Source: Castor canadensis (Eukaryota > Chordata > Mammalia > Rodentia > Castoridae). From it: DNA of 64,000 bases. Both the position numbers and the translations under genes were made by a program. The stretch spans positions 158,531,583 through 158,595,582 of the forward strand of contig NC_133390.1 of the NCBI RefSeq assembly GCF_047511655.1, read 5' to 3'. Below the pieces are notes generated by a model. The model searched no databases, was not told the DNA's origin, and was given only the letters and a program-made list of their open reading frames with translations. Shown one piece after another: positions 1 through 19,488 of this stretch (position 1 is the first letter of the stretch; the number at the start of each line of letters is the position of its first letter).

Positions 1-45
1 CTCTATTGAGATATGTCTAACTACCTTATTTAAAATTGCATCAGT

Positions 46-240
46 GGCTGGGCACAGGTGGCTCACACCTGTAATCCTATCTATTCAGGAGGCAGAGATC
101 AGGAGGATCACAGTTTGAAGCCAGCCCAGGCAAATAGTTTGTGACATCCTATCTTGGGGAAAAAAAAGCCATCACAAAAAAGGGCTGGTGGAGTGGTTCA
201 AGGTATAGGCCCTGAGTTCAAATCCTAGTATCAAAAATAA
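46..240 (+). repeat. B1-ID dimeric SINE
   Basis: The left module is the B1-like body (ggctcacacctgtaatcc). An A-rich linker (catcacaaaaaagggctgg) joins it to an ID-like tRNA module ending gagttcaaatcctag. This dimer is the commonest SINE in the window. Confidence 0.85.
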
Positions 241-344
241 ATAAAATTATACCAGTAAATCAGCCCCTGCATTCTAGATACTCCCTTCCTATAGTTGGCA
301 TTTATATTTTACTTTTTTTGTTGTTAATGTTTTAACTACCCCTA

Positions 345-480
345 CCCACACCTCACCCCCTGCAAATGTCAGCTTCATTAGAGCAGGGATTTTTGTTGTA
401 TTTTGTTCACTGCAGCATTCCTAGGCCTAAAACAATGTCTGGCACATGGAAGGTGCTCATATATTAATGAAAAGCAATCT
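345..480 (+). repeat. L2 3'-end fragment
   Basis: Degenerate match to the L2 tail pattern: a gagcaggga motif, then aatgtctggcacatggaaggtgctca. Confidence 0.5.
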
Positions 481-544
481 CAGGAAATTTCATACTCATT
501 TTAGCCCCACTCTGCTATTTTGGAACTAGATTATAACATCTTTG

Positions 545-751
545 GTTTTTTTTTTTTTTTTTTTTTGTGATACTGGGACTTGAAATCAGGGCCTTCACCT
601 TGAGCCACTCTACCAGCCCTTTTTTGTGAAGGTTTTTTTTCGAGATAGGGTCTCATGAACTGTTTGCCCAGGCTGGCTTCAAACCAGATCCTCCTGATCT
701 CTGCCTCCTAAGAAGCTAGGATTATAGGTGTGAGCTACCAGCACCCAACTC
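545..751 (-). repeat. B1-ID dimeric SINE
   Basis: Poly-T head (24 T) followed by the reverse complement of the ID module (gatactgggacttgaaatca) and then the B1 body. Confidence 0.85.
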
Positions 752-2021
752 TTTGGTTTTAGCTTTCTTTCCCCTTTTTTCCTGGGTTGATTATAGATGG
801 ATTGAACTGTTTTAAATTGTCATCCAAGTTATTCTTATATATTCATATTCTTATAATATGAGTCTGTCAGAGCCCTATGACCCCATATCACAGACCTTTC
901 TCTTAGATACTTGGGAGGGAGGATTATACTCCATTTAATAGCAACAGTATCATAGAATTAAAAAGGCTATTGGGAGGATGAAGAAAATCTGATCTATAAT
1001 TCCCTCTTTTGAATCTGGCTTTTTTTTTCATAATCTCCAACCCTCTTGTTTGCAGTTAGTAGGCATTTTCTTTTTGCTTATCATATGTCTTTTGTGGTGG
1101 TATCAGTATAATCACCATTGTTAATATGTGTATTATATTCCTATGAGTCGATGTTCCATAATTTACTTGGTCTTTTCTCTAATCATTGGATATTTTTAAT
1201 TCTTTCTGCTTTTTTCTATTGCAATTATTACTACAGCAAACATCTTGCTACATTCTTTTGGATTATTTCCTTAGGATGAACCTCCAGGAGGGTGACAGGT
1301 GAGACTGTATAGGATTGACCTATCATCTTTATCCCTCACCTCCATAATAGCATTTGGCACAAAGTAGGAGCTCAGTGAAAGTCTGTTGAATGACTTAGGA
1401 TTTCAGACACATATGGTGTGACACACTGCATCACACTCTCAAGTTCACTGACCAAGCCCTGTCCTTTTACCCAGGCTCTAGGTTTTAGACATATCACTCT
1501 ACTTGCCATTTTGTAGAGAAGGGCAAAAGAGTGCCCTTTTCTACAACATTTGGGAATATTCTTACATCACTGGGGAGTGAGTGGCGGTAACTGGATTATC
1601 AGCCTTGTGCCTTCCAGAAAAACAACAATTCATTGTTCTATCTCCACCCAATGTTTAGAAGCACCCCTCACCCCATTAGCCTCACTGGGGAACCATTCTC
1701 TTTTGGTGAATGGAGCCTTTGTTTCCAATGACTCTCAGCCTTTGAGGATCTTCTCACTGGGCTCTGGATGGTTTGGAAAGGGCTTCCTGAGAATAAGCAT
1801 ACTTTAAAGCTAGTTTCCAACTACAGGAAGAGTTAAATCTAGGTCAGTTAAGCAGCTGTTTATCAAGCTCGTACTCCATAGATCATTATAGGGATTGTGT
1901 GTAATTAGACAGTGTCTGAGACATGTCTGGGAGAGGCACAGCCAAGGGCTTGGTTAGTCAGAGGCAGGCAAGACTCCATTGAGTGGGGATCCATAAAGGT
2001 TTCATGGAAGAGGTAATGTCT

Positions 2022-2245
2022 TGGGCAAGGCATAGTAGAGCAAGCGTACTTGTAATCCCAGCTATGAGGGAACATAGATAGGAGAATCCTAGTATGAAGC
2101 TAGCCATGACAAAAAGCGTAAAACCTATCTGAAAAATAACTAAAGTAAAAAGTGCTGGGAGCTTGGCTCAAGTGGCAGAGCAGTTGCCTAGCAAGCAGGA
2201 GGCCCTGAGTTCAAGTCCCAGTACCACCCCAAAAAAAAAAAAAAG
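2022..2245 (+). repeat. Second-type B1 module plus ID (dimer)
   Basis: Differs from the common dimer. Its body reads ggagaatcctagtatgaagc, its linker is taactaaagtaaaaag, and it then has an ID module with A15 tail. It is the same module seen in the middle of the three-part composites. Confidence 0.7.
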
Positions 2246-2967
2246 GTTGTTTTAGGTCTAGAAGACCTTAGGTCTAGCTTCCTAGGGTAAAATGTTGGGC
2301 CAGGGAGATACAAACATGTAGCTGGAGAGTGAAGGGGAATGACAATGTAGAAGACCTTGCATGTCAGAGTGAGAACCCAAACATCTAATTGTCACCTTTG
2401 TTTACAAATTCCTTGTGCTAGAATATCCTACCCTGACAGGTTTCTGAGACACATTTCCTGTGGCTACATGCCATGTGTCACACTGTCTCAGGTGCCAGTT
2501 TATTAAGCCACTGAGTTTATATTCATAAGGTCATTTTGCTTCCTCTGAAATCTTTTTCAGTTGTGTTGTTTAGGCTACAGATGACACAGCATCCCTTTCT
2601 GTTAGAAGCTGCTGCTCAGGTTTTTTCAAATCATCAAAGTCTTGCCCCTCAATTATACCAGATATGTGCATCATAGTTGTATCTATACTCTATGGGGATG
2701 TATTTATATTCTGCTGTCAATTAGCTGAGGGGTGAGGGCAAAGGACCAGGAACAACCTACCTTATGCTGAAGTTACAAGCTGATGCTCTAGGTGCAAGTA
2801 GTAGCCTAAGGCCCACTCCACACAGGCCTGGGGAACTTTATGACAGTGCCAAGTATCTGATGTTCCTTGTTTGTTGTTGGAAGATAAATGTATGATTCAT
2901 CTGCCTGCGGTATGGGCAAGTTCATCCAGCCTATCTGCCATCTCTTAGTCTTGGTCTTCTTTTCTGA

Positions 2968-11687
<8,720 letters not shown>

Positions 11688-12130
11688 GCCAGTCTCTTGG
11701 CTCCCTGTATCATTCTTTAATTTAATGCCCCCCCATCCCCTAACCCAAGAATAATAGTGTTAATCATGTCAACTGACTGGCACTTGGAAATCGCTTTAGA
11801 GCCCAAGAAAACCAATCCATTGACCAAGAGTGGGCTGGCAGCTCCACCCACCCCACCAAAGGAATCCCTCTGCTGTTCCAGTTGCCGCAGAGTTCCCAGG
11901 AAGGCTCTTTGATCACTTCCACGCTTTGGAGCAAGAGCTTATGAGAAGCCCACACCCAGCTTCCTTCTGACCTTCAGTTCACTTTGTCATCCTTGGGTTT
12001 TTTTTTTTTTCTTTAACTAAAAATAACCAAAACACTTACCCTACTGTTGTGTCTTTAAACACTAGGTTGGAAGGGCTTTCTTCCTGTGTCATCATGTGGT
12101 CTGAAGAACAAATCTGTTGGCCTCCTCCAT
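11688..12130 (+). other. DYNLRB1: DYNLRB1 3' UTR (end approximate)
   Basis: Repeat-free sequence following the stop. No AATAAA is present here. The best-placed candidate is a one-base variant, AACAAA at 12107-12112, so cleavage near 12130 is an inference. Confidence 0.5.
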
Positions 12131-12408
12131 CCCCTGGTGATAGATTGTGTTCAGTCTCCAGGCCTGCTCTTCATTGTGCTCTGGCCATATTTCCTGAATG
12201 TAGATTGGTGTATAATTAGTGCCTTGGTTCGTGGACCTCTTGTCCCTAGATACACCTTTTATCACTTCCTACTACTGTCAATGTTTTTCTATTACACTGC
12301 ACTGAGGAATGGAAGACAGTGATGTCTATTGAGTACCCAGAATGCACCTGGTTTGCCTTATACAGAAACATCACCTGTCTCTCTGAAGACAGTGTTAAAT
12401 CTCCCATA

Positions 12409-12499
12409 GAACTGGAGGTGTGGCTTGAGTGGTAGAGTACCTGCCTAGCAAGTGTAAGGTCCTGAGTTCAGCCCCCAGTTCTACAAAAAAGAAAAAAAA
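12409..12499 (+). repeat. ID-like SINE
   Basis: ctggaggtgtggcttgagtg, then cctgagttcagcccccagtt and an A-rich tail. Confidence 0.75.
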
Positions 12500-13148
12500 G
12501 CCCTCTTAAGATGAGGAATTAGGAATATGGGATGAGCTAAGCTGGTGGGCAGGAACAGGGTCACTCCCAAGGACTCAAAGCACAGGTCTCTTACACAAAT
12601 AGCCCTGCTCTTTCCATGTTGCCTTTCCCACAAACTGTGGATGTGTTCATTTACCCAAGTGAGCTCATCCTAGGTGACCATCCGCCCTGCTGAAGCCCTG
12701 TGTGCAGGGTCCTCTATGAGGGTCTCACTTGCCTGCACTCACCAAGGATCTAGGCCACCCACCATTGAACAGCACTACTTTTCCTTCAGAAACCACATGC
12801 ATTTGTTTTTTATTAGACTTTTGTTTTCAATTTTTGCTTCTCTACAGGGGCACAGCTACGAGTGTTTGGCCTTGGCCTTGTTCACCCATCTTGCAGTGTC
12901 ACTTTTGCCCCACTTTGCTGAAGGGTGGGTGAGATGGGGAGAGAAAAGTTCCTGGTTTACTGACACTACTGTGAACTGACTTCTGGCTCAGCCTGGTATG
13001 TGTCAAAAGCAGAACCTTGGGCTTTGTTTTTCATGAGTTTTCGAAGATGTCCCCCTCCTCCCCCTTCCAACTTTTCTTTTGGCCCCGGCTTTTTTCTTTG
13101 GCCCCTGATTCTCAGGGTCCCCTCTGCCCACACCCCCTCTGCTGATCC

Positions 13149-13983
13149 AAAGTAAAGCCAAACCATTTGATCCAGCAATACCACTCTTGGGGATATACCC
13201 AAAAGACTGTTACTCCAGAGGCACCTGCACATCCATGTTTATTGCGGCACTATTCACAATAGCCAAGTTATGGAAACAGCCAAGATGCCCCAGCACTGAC
13301 GAATGGATTAAGAAAATGTGGTATCTATACACGATGGAATTTTATGCAGCCATGAAGAAGAACGAAATGTTATCATTCGCTGGTAAATGGATGGAATTGG
13401 AGAACATCATTCTGAGTGAGGTTAGCCTGGCCCAAAAGACCAAAAATCGTATGTTCTCCCTCATATGTGGACATTAGATCAAGGGCAAACACAACAAGGG
13501 GATTGGACTATGAGCACATGATAAAAGCGAGAGCACACAAGGGAGGGGTGAGGATAGGTAAGACACCTAAAAAACTAGCTAGCATTTGTTGCCCTTAATG
13601 CAGAGAAACTAAAGCAGATACCTTAAAGCAACTGAGGCCAATAGGAAAAGGGGACCAGGAACTAGAGAAAAGGTTAGATCAAAAAGAATTAACCTAGAAG
13701 GTAACACCCACGCACAGGAAATCAATGTGAGTCAATGCCCTGTATAGCTATCCTTATCTCAACCAGCAAAACTCCTTGTTCCTTCCTATTATTGCTTATA
13801 CTCTCTCTACAACAAAATTAGAAATAAGGGCAAAATAGTTTCTGCTGGGTATTGAGGGGGGGAGCGGGAGGGGGTGGAGTGGGTGGTAAGGGAGGGGGTG
13901 GGGGCAGGGGGGAGAAATGAACCAATCCTTGTATGCACATATGAATAATAAAAGAAAAATGAAAAAAAAAAAGTAAAGCCAAA
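13149..13983 (+). mobile_element. Young 5'-truncated L1 (ORF2 end + 3' UTR) with 14-bp TSD
   Basis: TSD aaagtaaagccaaa lies at 13149-13162 and 13970-13983, exact in both. The insert (13163-13969) holds the last ~105 codons of ORF2 without any break (peptides such as [37 protein letters not shown]) with its stop at 13475-13477. A 3' UTR follows with a G-rich tract (about 13855-13915), AATAAA near 13947 and an A tail. Its first 220 bp differ at only one base from 63781-64000, so insertion was recent. Confidence 0.92.
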
Positions 13984-14544
13984 TCACCCCACTTCTTCCC
14001 TCATGGTAAGGCACATTGGCAGCCTCTAAGAATCCTCTGCCTTGCAGCTGCTTTGCAGGCCATGGCCCATGTGGGAGTGGGGCAGCCACCTGACTGCAGT
14101 CCTGCCCCAGTCTCCTTGCATTCAACCAAGGCACCAGGTTTTGGGGTTTCAGCAGAAACAAAAAAGCTACATCCATTTTTACACCCTAGTTCGCAAGAAA
14201 TGTGTTGTTAATGACTGCCTCCAAGGCAAGATGAAATAGGAAATTTTGAGTTTTTTTAATTCTCTGGAAATTTGAGTACCCATTTGACATGCAAAACATT
14301 AACAAAGTTGCAAATTGCCTGTGCCATCTTCTTTTATGTCTTCCTTTAAAAAATAGTGGTGTATTTATTTGGTTGTTCATTCAGCAGGCATTTAGTGAAT
14401 GCCTACTATGTGTCAGGCAGGTCTAGACATAAAGGACAGAGTGACAAGAGCATTTTGATAGACAGCCACCTACAAACAAAACTGCCAGGCCCCCACCTCA
14501 GATGAGTAAATCATAATCCCTGAGAGTAAGCCTCTCATTAGTTT

Positions 14545-14597
14545 TTAAAGCTCTCAGGTTTTCATGACCTGCAGTGAGGGTTGAGAACCACTGACAT
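14545..14597 (+). mobile_element. MER5A-like (hAT-Charlie) end fragment
   Basis: Ends tgcagtgagggttgagaaccactg, the characteristic MER5A terminus. Confidence 0.55.
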
Positions 14598-14671
14598 GGA
14601 GCAGTGTGGGCCCTGGTTTAAAGAGAACGGGGCTAACAGAACTCATTCCAAGGGAGAGAAGCTCTTAAAGG

Positions 14672-14905
14672 GAGGGCTGGGTTGTAGCTCTTGTACGGAA
14701 ATTGCCTAGCATGTGTGTGGCCGGTCATTCAGTCCCGGCACCTTTCATCCCATGGGAGAAATAGGAGGATGCAGTCCGAGACTGGTCTCAGGAAAAAACA
14801 CAAGACCTATCTGAAAAATAACACAAAACACAAAGAGCTGGAGATACAGAACACCTGCCTAGCAAGTACGAGGCACTGTGTTCAAGCCCCAGCACAGCCA
14901 CCAAC
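14672..14905 (+). repeat. ID SINE followed by second-type B1-ID
   Basis: An ID module at 14672-14743 (gggctgggttgtagctcttg) abuts a B1 remnant plus ID at 14744-14905 (ctatctgaaaaataacac ... tgttcaagccccagcac). Both are degenerate. Confidence 0.55.
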
Positions 14906-14973
14906 AAAAGAAAAAAGATGGAAAAAAAGCTTAAAGTATCAGATGCCAGGCATATAGAATTGTAACTTTATAC

Positions 14974-15171
14974 AGGCACCAGTGGCTCACGCCTGTAATC
15001 CTAGCTGCTTAGGAAGCAGAGATCAGGAGGATCATGGTTTTCAAAGCCAGCCCAGGCAAATGGTTCATGAGACCCGATCTTGAAAAAAAACCCATCACAA
15101 AAAAGGGCTGGTGCTGGTGGAGTAACTCAAAGTATAGGCCCTGAGTTCAAGGCCAGCACCACAAAAAAAAA
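14974..15171 (+). repeat. B1-ID dimeric SINE
   Basis: ggcaccagtggctcacgcct start, cccatcacaaaaaagggctg linker, A9 tail. Confidence 0.85.
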
Positions 15172-15247
15172 GTTTAAAGGATCAGTATGAAAACGTCACA
15201 ACAAAACCCATTATTTTGTACAATATACACTAATAAAAATAATTTTA

Positions 15248-15463
15248 GCCAGGCACTGGTGGCTTACACTATAATCCAGCTACTCGGAAGGCAGAGATCA
15301 GGAGGATCTCAGTTCAAGGCCAGCCCAGGCAAATAGTTCAAGAGACCTATCTCGAAAATAGTCAACACATAGAAGGGTTGGCAGAGTGGCTCAAGTGGTA
15401 GAGTGCCTGCTTAGCAAGTGTAAAGTCCTGAGTTCAAACCCCAATACCACCAAAAATAAGAAT
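15248..15463 (+). repeat. B1-ID dimeric SINE
   Basis: Carries the longer ID version with the tggtagagtgcctgcttagc segment that most dimers here lack. Confidence 0.8.
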
Positions 15464-15609
15464 TTTTGAAAATAAAAAATTTGAAAGGTTTGAGATGCTC
15501 AGTTTCTAACAGGAGTTCCAGAAAGAGAAAATGGAAGAAAATTATCAATAAAAGTTATCAATAAAAAAGTCCCAGAACTAAGGACATGAGTTTCTAGAAT
15601 AAAAGACCT

Positions 15610-15806
15610 GAACTGGGCACAGGTGGTTCACGCCTATAATCCTAGCAACTCAGGAGGCAGAGATCAGGAGGATTGCTGTTTAATTCCAGTCCTGGCAAAT
15701 AGTTCAAGAGACCCTATCCTGAAAAATCCCTAAGGGCTGGTGGAGTGGCTCAAGTTACAGGCCTTGAGTTCAAACCACAGTACTGCAAAAAAAACCCAAA
15801 AAGACC
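15610..15806 (+). repeat. B1-ID dimeric SINE
   Basis: tgggcacaggtggttcacgc start. The linker is shortened to aaaaatccctaagggctgg. Confidence 0.8.
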
Positions 15807-15989
15807 TAAGAGTCCTTTTAATTGTAAAAAGACCCACACCAAGCCTCAACCATGATCATGAAAGCTCAGAACACAGTAGACAGATGAAAAATGAAATCCA
15901 GAGAGACAAAACCGGGCACAAGACGAGAAATCAGAGTGGCAATAAATATTTCAACATCACCAGAAACTAGAAGAGTTTATACCCTCAAA

Positions 15990-16212
15990 ATTCTGCAAAG
16001 TCAGGTACCGTGACTGTAATCTCAATTACTCAAGTGGTGGCACACATCTGTCATCCCACCTATGTGGGAGGCTTAAATATAAGGATTTTGATCCAGGCCA
16101 ACCAAGGCATAAACCTCAAGACCCTACCAGGAAAATAGCTAAAGCAAAAGGGCTAGTGGTATGGCCTCAAGTGGTGAGGCCCTGAGTTCAAACCCTAGCA
16201 CCACAAAAATAG
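15990..16212 (+). repeat. Three-module SINE, first module mostly lost
   Basis: Remnant of module 1 (aggtaccgtgactgtaatc), then module 2 (tgtcatcccacctatgtggg ... aaatagctaaagcaaaaggg), then an ID with ccctgagttcaaaccctagc. Confidence 0.6.
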
Positions 16213-16280
16213 CTAGCTAGATAGATACATAGATAAGATGGGTGATAGAGATAATAGAGATGTTCTGAGAACAAATCCTT

Positions 16281-16322
16281 GTGGCCAACCTGGGCTACAT
16301 AGTGAGACACTGTCTCAATTTA
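16281..16322 (+). repeat. B1 fragment
   Basis: ccaacctgggctacatagtg, then gagacactgtctcaa. Confidence 0.5.
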
Positions 16323-16496
16323 AAAAATTTTTGTTTTTGAGAAAATACCTTTTCAACCTAGAATTCTCTACTTAGCCATAGTGTTAGACAAGTGTAAACT
16401 AAATATTTTCAGACCTACAAGGTTGCATGTTTTCACCCCCCATTCACCCTTTTTCAGGATCTTACTGTGGTACACCCTTCATCAAACCAAGGGGGC

Positions 16497-16690
16497 AAAG
16501 CTACTTGGGAGGCTGAGATTGGGAGGACCGAAGTTCCAGGCCAGCCTGGGCAAATAGTTTGTGAGACCCCACTTCCAAAATAACCAGATCAAAATGGACT
16601 GAACGTGTGGCTCAAGTAGTAGAGTGCCTGCTTTGCAAGCACGAAACCCTGAATGCAAACTCCAGTCCTGCTCAAAAAAAAAAAAAAGCA
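16497..16690 (+). repeat. B1-ID dimeric SINE, 5'-truncated
   Basis: Starts at gctacttgggaggctgagat. Its linker type is ccaaaataaccagatcaaaa and the tail is A14. Confidence 0.75.
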
Positions 16691-16962
16691 ATGAAAGCTA
16701 GATAGAGAATCTAGGCCAGAAGAGACGACATCAAAGCAAGGGAGACAAGAGAGAGACTTCTGGCGAAGAGGCTGTACAATAAACCCAGAGAGCCACAGGG
16801 AGTAGCAGGGATGCTTCCAAGAAGAGAAGCGTGATAGACTATCTGATCTATTTGAATGTTCATTTTTAGCTTTGCCAGAGACTTAAGGACAATGTAGAAC
16901 TGGCACAATACAAAACAAGAAACAAGCCAAAACTGAAAAAAAATCATCTAATGACAAACCCA

Positions 16963-17030
16963 GGGCTGAAATATAGCACAGTGGTAGAGCCTGGGTTCAA
17001 TTTGTAGCTCTGCCCTGCCCCTCCAAAAAC
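16963..17030 (+). repeat. ID-like SINE (degenerate)
   Basis: agggctgaaatatagcacag, then ggttcaatttgtagctc. Confidence 0.45.
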
Positions 17031-17847
17031 AAAAGGATAATCCCAAGTACATGTGGCTCAGCTATGAACAAAGCCATGTAGGTAAAATACCATAAACCCT
17101 CATGGGGCTGTAAGGCAATGGGGTGGGATGGGAGTGGGGGGGGAGAAGGGAGAGCCAGATCACTTCCTAGGTAAGAACCAAAGAAACCATGGGGCTGAAT
17201 CATGAGGGTGGATACTGGAAGGAACAGCTGTAGGTATTCAAAGTGCTACTTGATGTTTTTATACTAGAAGTATTAGGTAATAACCTAACAGTACTCTTGT
17301 ATGATAAGCCAGTATCTCCCGGCCCTTTTCCAATGATGGAACTGAAAAAGAAGTTGTGCAGCATTGCAGGGGAATCCGAGGAGTAAGAGGGAGGCCTTGA
17401 AGTCTCCTAGTCACTTTTAAACTGTACATGTACATTATATTCTCGTGACTCAGCGGAACCAGGAGCCCAGAGAATCAGCCATTGAGAACTGATGGTGGCT
17501 TGGGAGGTTTAGGGGACAGAAGAAGGGACATTCAGGAGAGATCATCCGGACTTGCTGGTATTGACTGTCAGGAATGAGGGAATGATGCCAGGTGCTGCTG
17601 GTTACTAAGATGGAGATGACAAGAAGGCAGGTGAGGCAAGGAAGCAGCAAGCACCTCCTTGTTCAAGCCTGTGGGTACCGTGTCTGAGATGTGTTGAACA
17701 TAGGATGAACACACAGTCCACACTGCATATCCAGACTTCAAGCCTGTGGTTGGTACTTTAAAAAATAATTATAAATTTAATTTAAAAGTAACATGATATT
17801 TCCATACATTCACCCCCTCTATTACTCTTTCTTATCTCCCTCCCCCC

Positions 17848-18007
17848 TTTTTTGGGCCTCACACTTGCTTGAGCCACTTCACCAGCCCTTTTTGTGTTAG
17901 GTTTTTTTGAGATAGGGCTTTGCAAACTGTTTGCCTTGAACTGCAATCCTCCTGATCTCTGCTTCCTGAGTAGATAGGATTATAGGAGTGAGCCACCTGT
18001 GCCCGGC
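17848..18007 (-). repeat. B1-ID dimeric SINE (inside old L1)
   Basis: ID half is partly deleted (cctcacacttgcttgagcca). Ends gagccacctgtgcccggc. Confidence 0.75.
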
Positions 18008-18151
18008 TATTACTCTTACCTAACCCCCCTCCACCCTCCCTTTTTAGCAGTTTCAGTATTTTCATTACATATAATTGATTGAATTCAACCTCCATCATCC
18101 TCTCCTTTCCCTCTCTGTATATCACATTTTCTTTTTCTACTGAAAGTTTTG

Positions 18152-18356
18152 GGTTTTTTTGTTTGTTTGTTTTGCAGTACTGGGGCTTGAACTCAGGGCC
18201 TACACCTTGAGCCACTCCACCAGTACTTTTTTTTGTGATGGGTTTTTTTGAGATAGGGTCTCTTGAACCATTTGCCCAGGCTGGTTTCAAACTGCAGTCT
18301 TCCTGATCTCTGCCTCCTGAGTAGCTAGGATTAAGGCATGAGCCACCAACACCTGT
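18152..18356 (-). repeat. B1-ID dimeric SINE
   Basis: (GTTT)n-tailed reverse copy starting tgcagtactggggcttgaac. Confidence 0.85.
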
Positions 18357-18465
18357 TGAAAGTTATAATTCTATTTATATATATATATATTGCTGGGGGC
18401 TGACCTTCCTTGCACTTACTAGCTAGGTGCTCTATTGCTTGAGCCACACCCCCAGCCATTTTTGT

Positions 18466-18475
18466 TTTGGTTATT

Positions 18476-18522
<47 letters not shown>

Positions 18523-18724
18523 TTGTGGTATTGGAGCTTAAACTCAGGGCCTTCACCCTGAGCCACTCCACCAGCCCTATTTTTGTGAAGAGTTTTTCGA
18601 AATAGGGGCTCACATAACTATTTGCCCTGGCTGGCTTTGAACCTTGATCCTCCTGATCTCTGCCTTCTGAGTAGCTAGAATTACAAGCGTGAGCCACCCA
18701 GGGCCCAGCTGCTTTGGTTATTTT
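18466..18724 (-). repeat. B1-ID SINE inserted in a SINE, 12-bp TSD
   Basis: TSD tttggttatttt lies at 18466-18477 and 18713-18724. The insert begins with its (TTTA)n tail (18478-18523), followed by ID and B1 modules in reverse. Confidence 0.75.
18478..18523. repeat. (TTTA)n microsatellite
   Basis: About eleven ttta units, the expanded tail of the adjacent reverse SINE. Confidence 0.9.
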
Positions 18725-18961
18725 TGTTAAAAGGTCTTGATTTATGCCCTGGCTGGCCTGTAACTCCATCCTCCTATTTATGCTTCCCTTGTAGCTGGGA
18801 TGACAGGTGTGTTCAACCATCCTCAGCTTTTTTTTTTTTTTCTTTTGACTGAGATGGGATTTTGAGGACTTTTGGTCCAGGCTAGCTTTGAACCTCAGTT
18901 CTGTTGATTTTTCCTTCCCATGTAGCTAGGATTGAAGGCTTGAGCCACTGTTTCCAGCATC

Positions 18962-19060
18962 TTTTTTTTTTTTTTTTAGCTTTTCAGTGGTAGTACAGTT
19001 TGAACTCAGGGCCTTGTGCTTGTCTATTAAGCATTCTACCACTTGAGCCATGCCCCTGGC
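18962..19060 (-). repeat. ID-like SINE
   Basis: T15 head, then gtacagtttgaactcagggc and accacttgagccatgcccc. Confidence 0.75.
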
Positions 19061-19191
19061 CTATATACCACATTTTCTGTGTCTGTTTATCAGTTGATGG
19101 ACACCTAGGCTGAGTCCATAGTTTGGCCATTGTGCACAGTGCTGCTATAAACATGGCTGTGCAGGTGTCTGTATTGTATGCAGATTTACAT

Positions 19192-19385
19192 TTTTTTTAT
19201 GGTACTGGTGTTTGAACTCAGGGCCTTCACCTTGAGCCACTCCTCCAGCCCTTTTTTGTGAAGGGTTTTTCCAGATAGGGTCTCTCGGAACTATTTGCCT
19301 GGGCTGGCTTTGAAGAACAATCCTCCTGATCTCTGCCTCCTGAGTAGCTAGAATTATAGATAGGCATAAGCCACTGGCACCCAGC
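19192..19385 (-). repeat. B1-ID dimeric SINE
   Basis: Sits within the old reverse L1. Starts atggtactggtgtttgaac. Confidence 0.85.
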
Positions 19386-19408
19386 AAAGGTATAATTCTT
19401 TTATTTTC

Positions 19409-19488
19409 TTGGTGGTACTGCAGTTTGAATTCAGGGCCTTGCATTTGCTAGGCAGGTGCTCTACCACTTGAGCCACTCTGCCAGTCCT
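19409..19488 (-). repeat. ID-like SINE
   Basis: Good reverse copy (ggtactgcagtttgaattca), only 24 bp from the preceding dimer, also inside the old L1. Confidence 0.75.

Larger units (their letters stand above)
18391..18957 (-). repeat. Three-module SINE interrupted by a B1-ID
   Basis: Reverse order: ID (18391-18460), insertion, module 2 (18725-18828, cctcctatttatgcttccct), module 1 (18846-18957). The insertion at 18478-18712 separates the linker. Confidence 0.65.
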
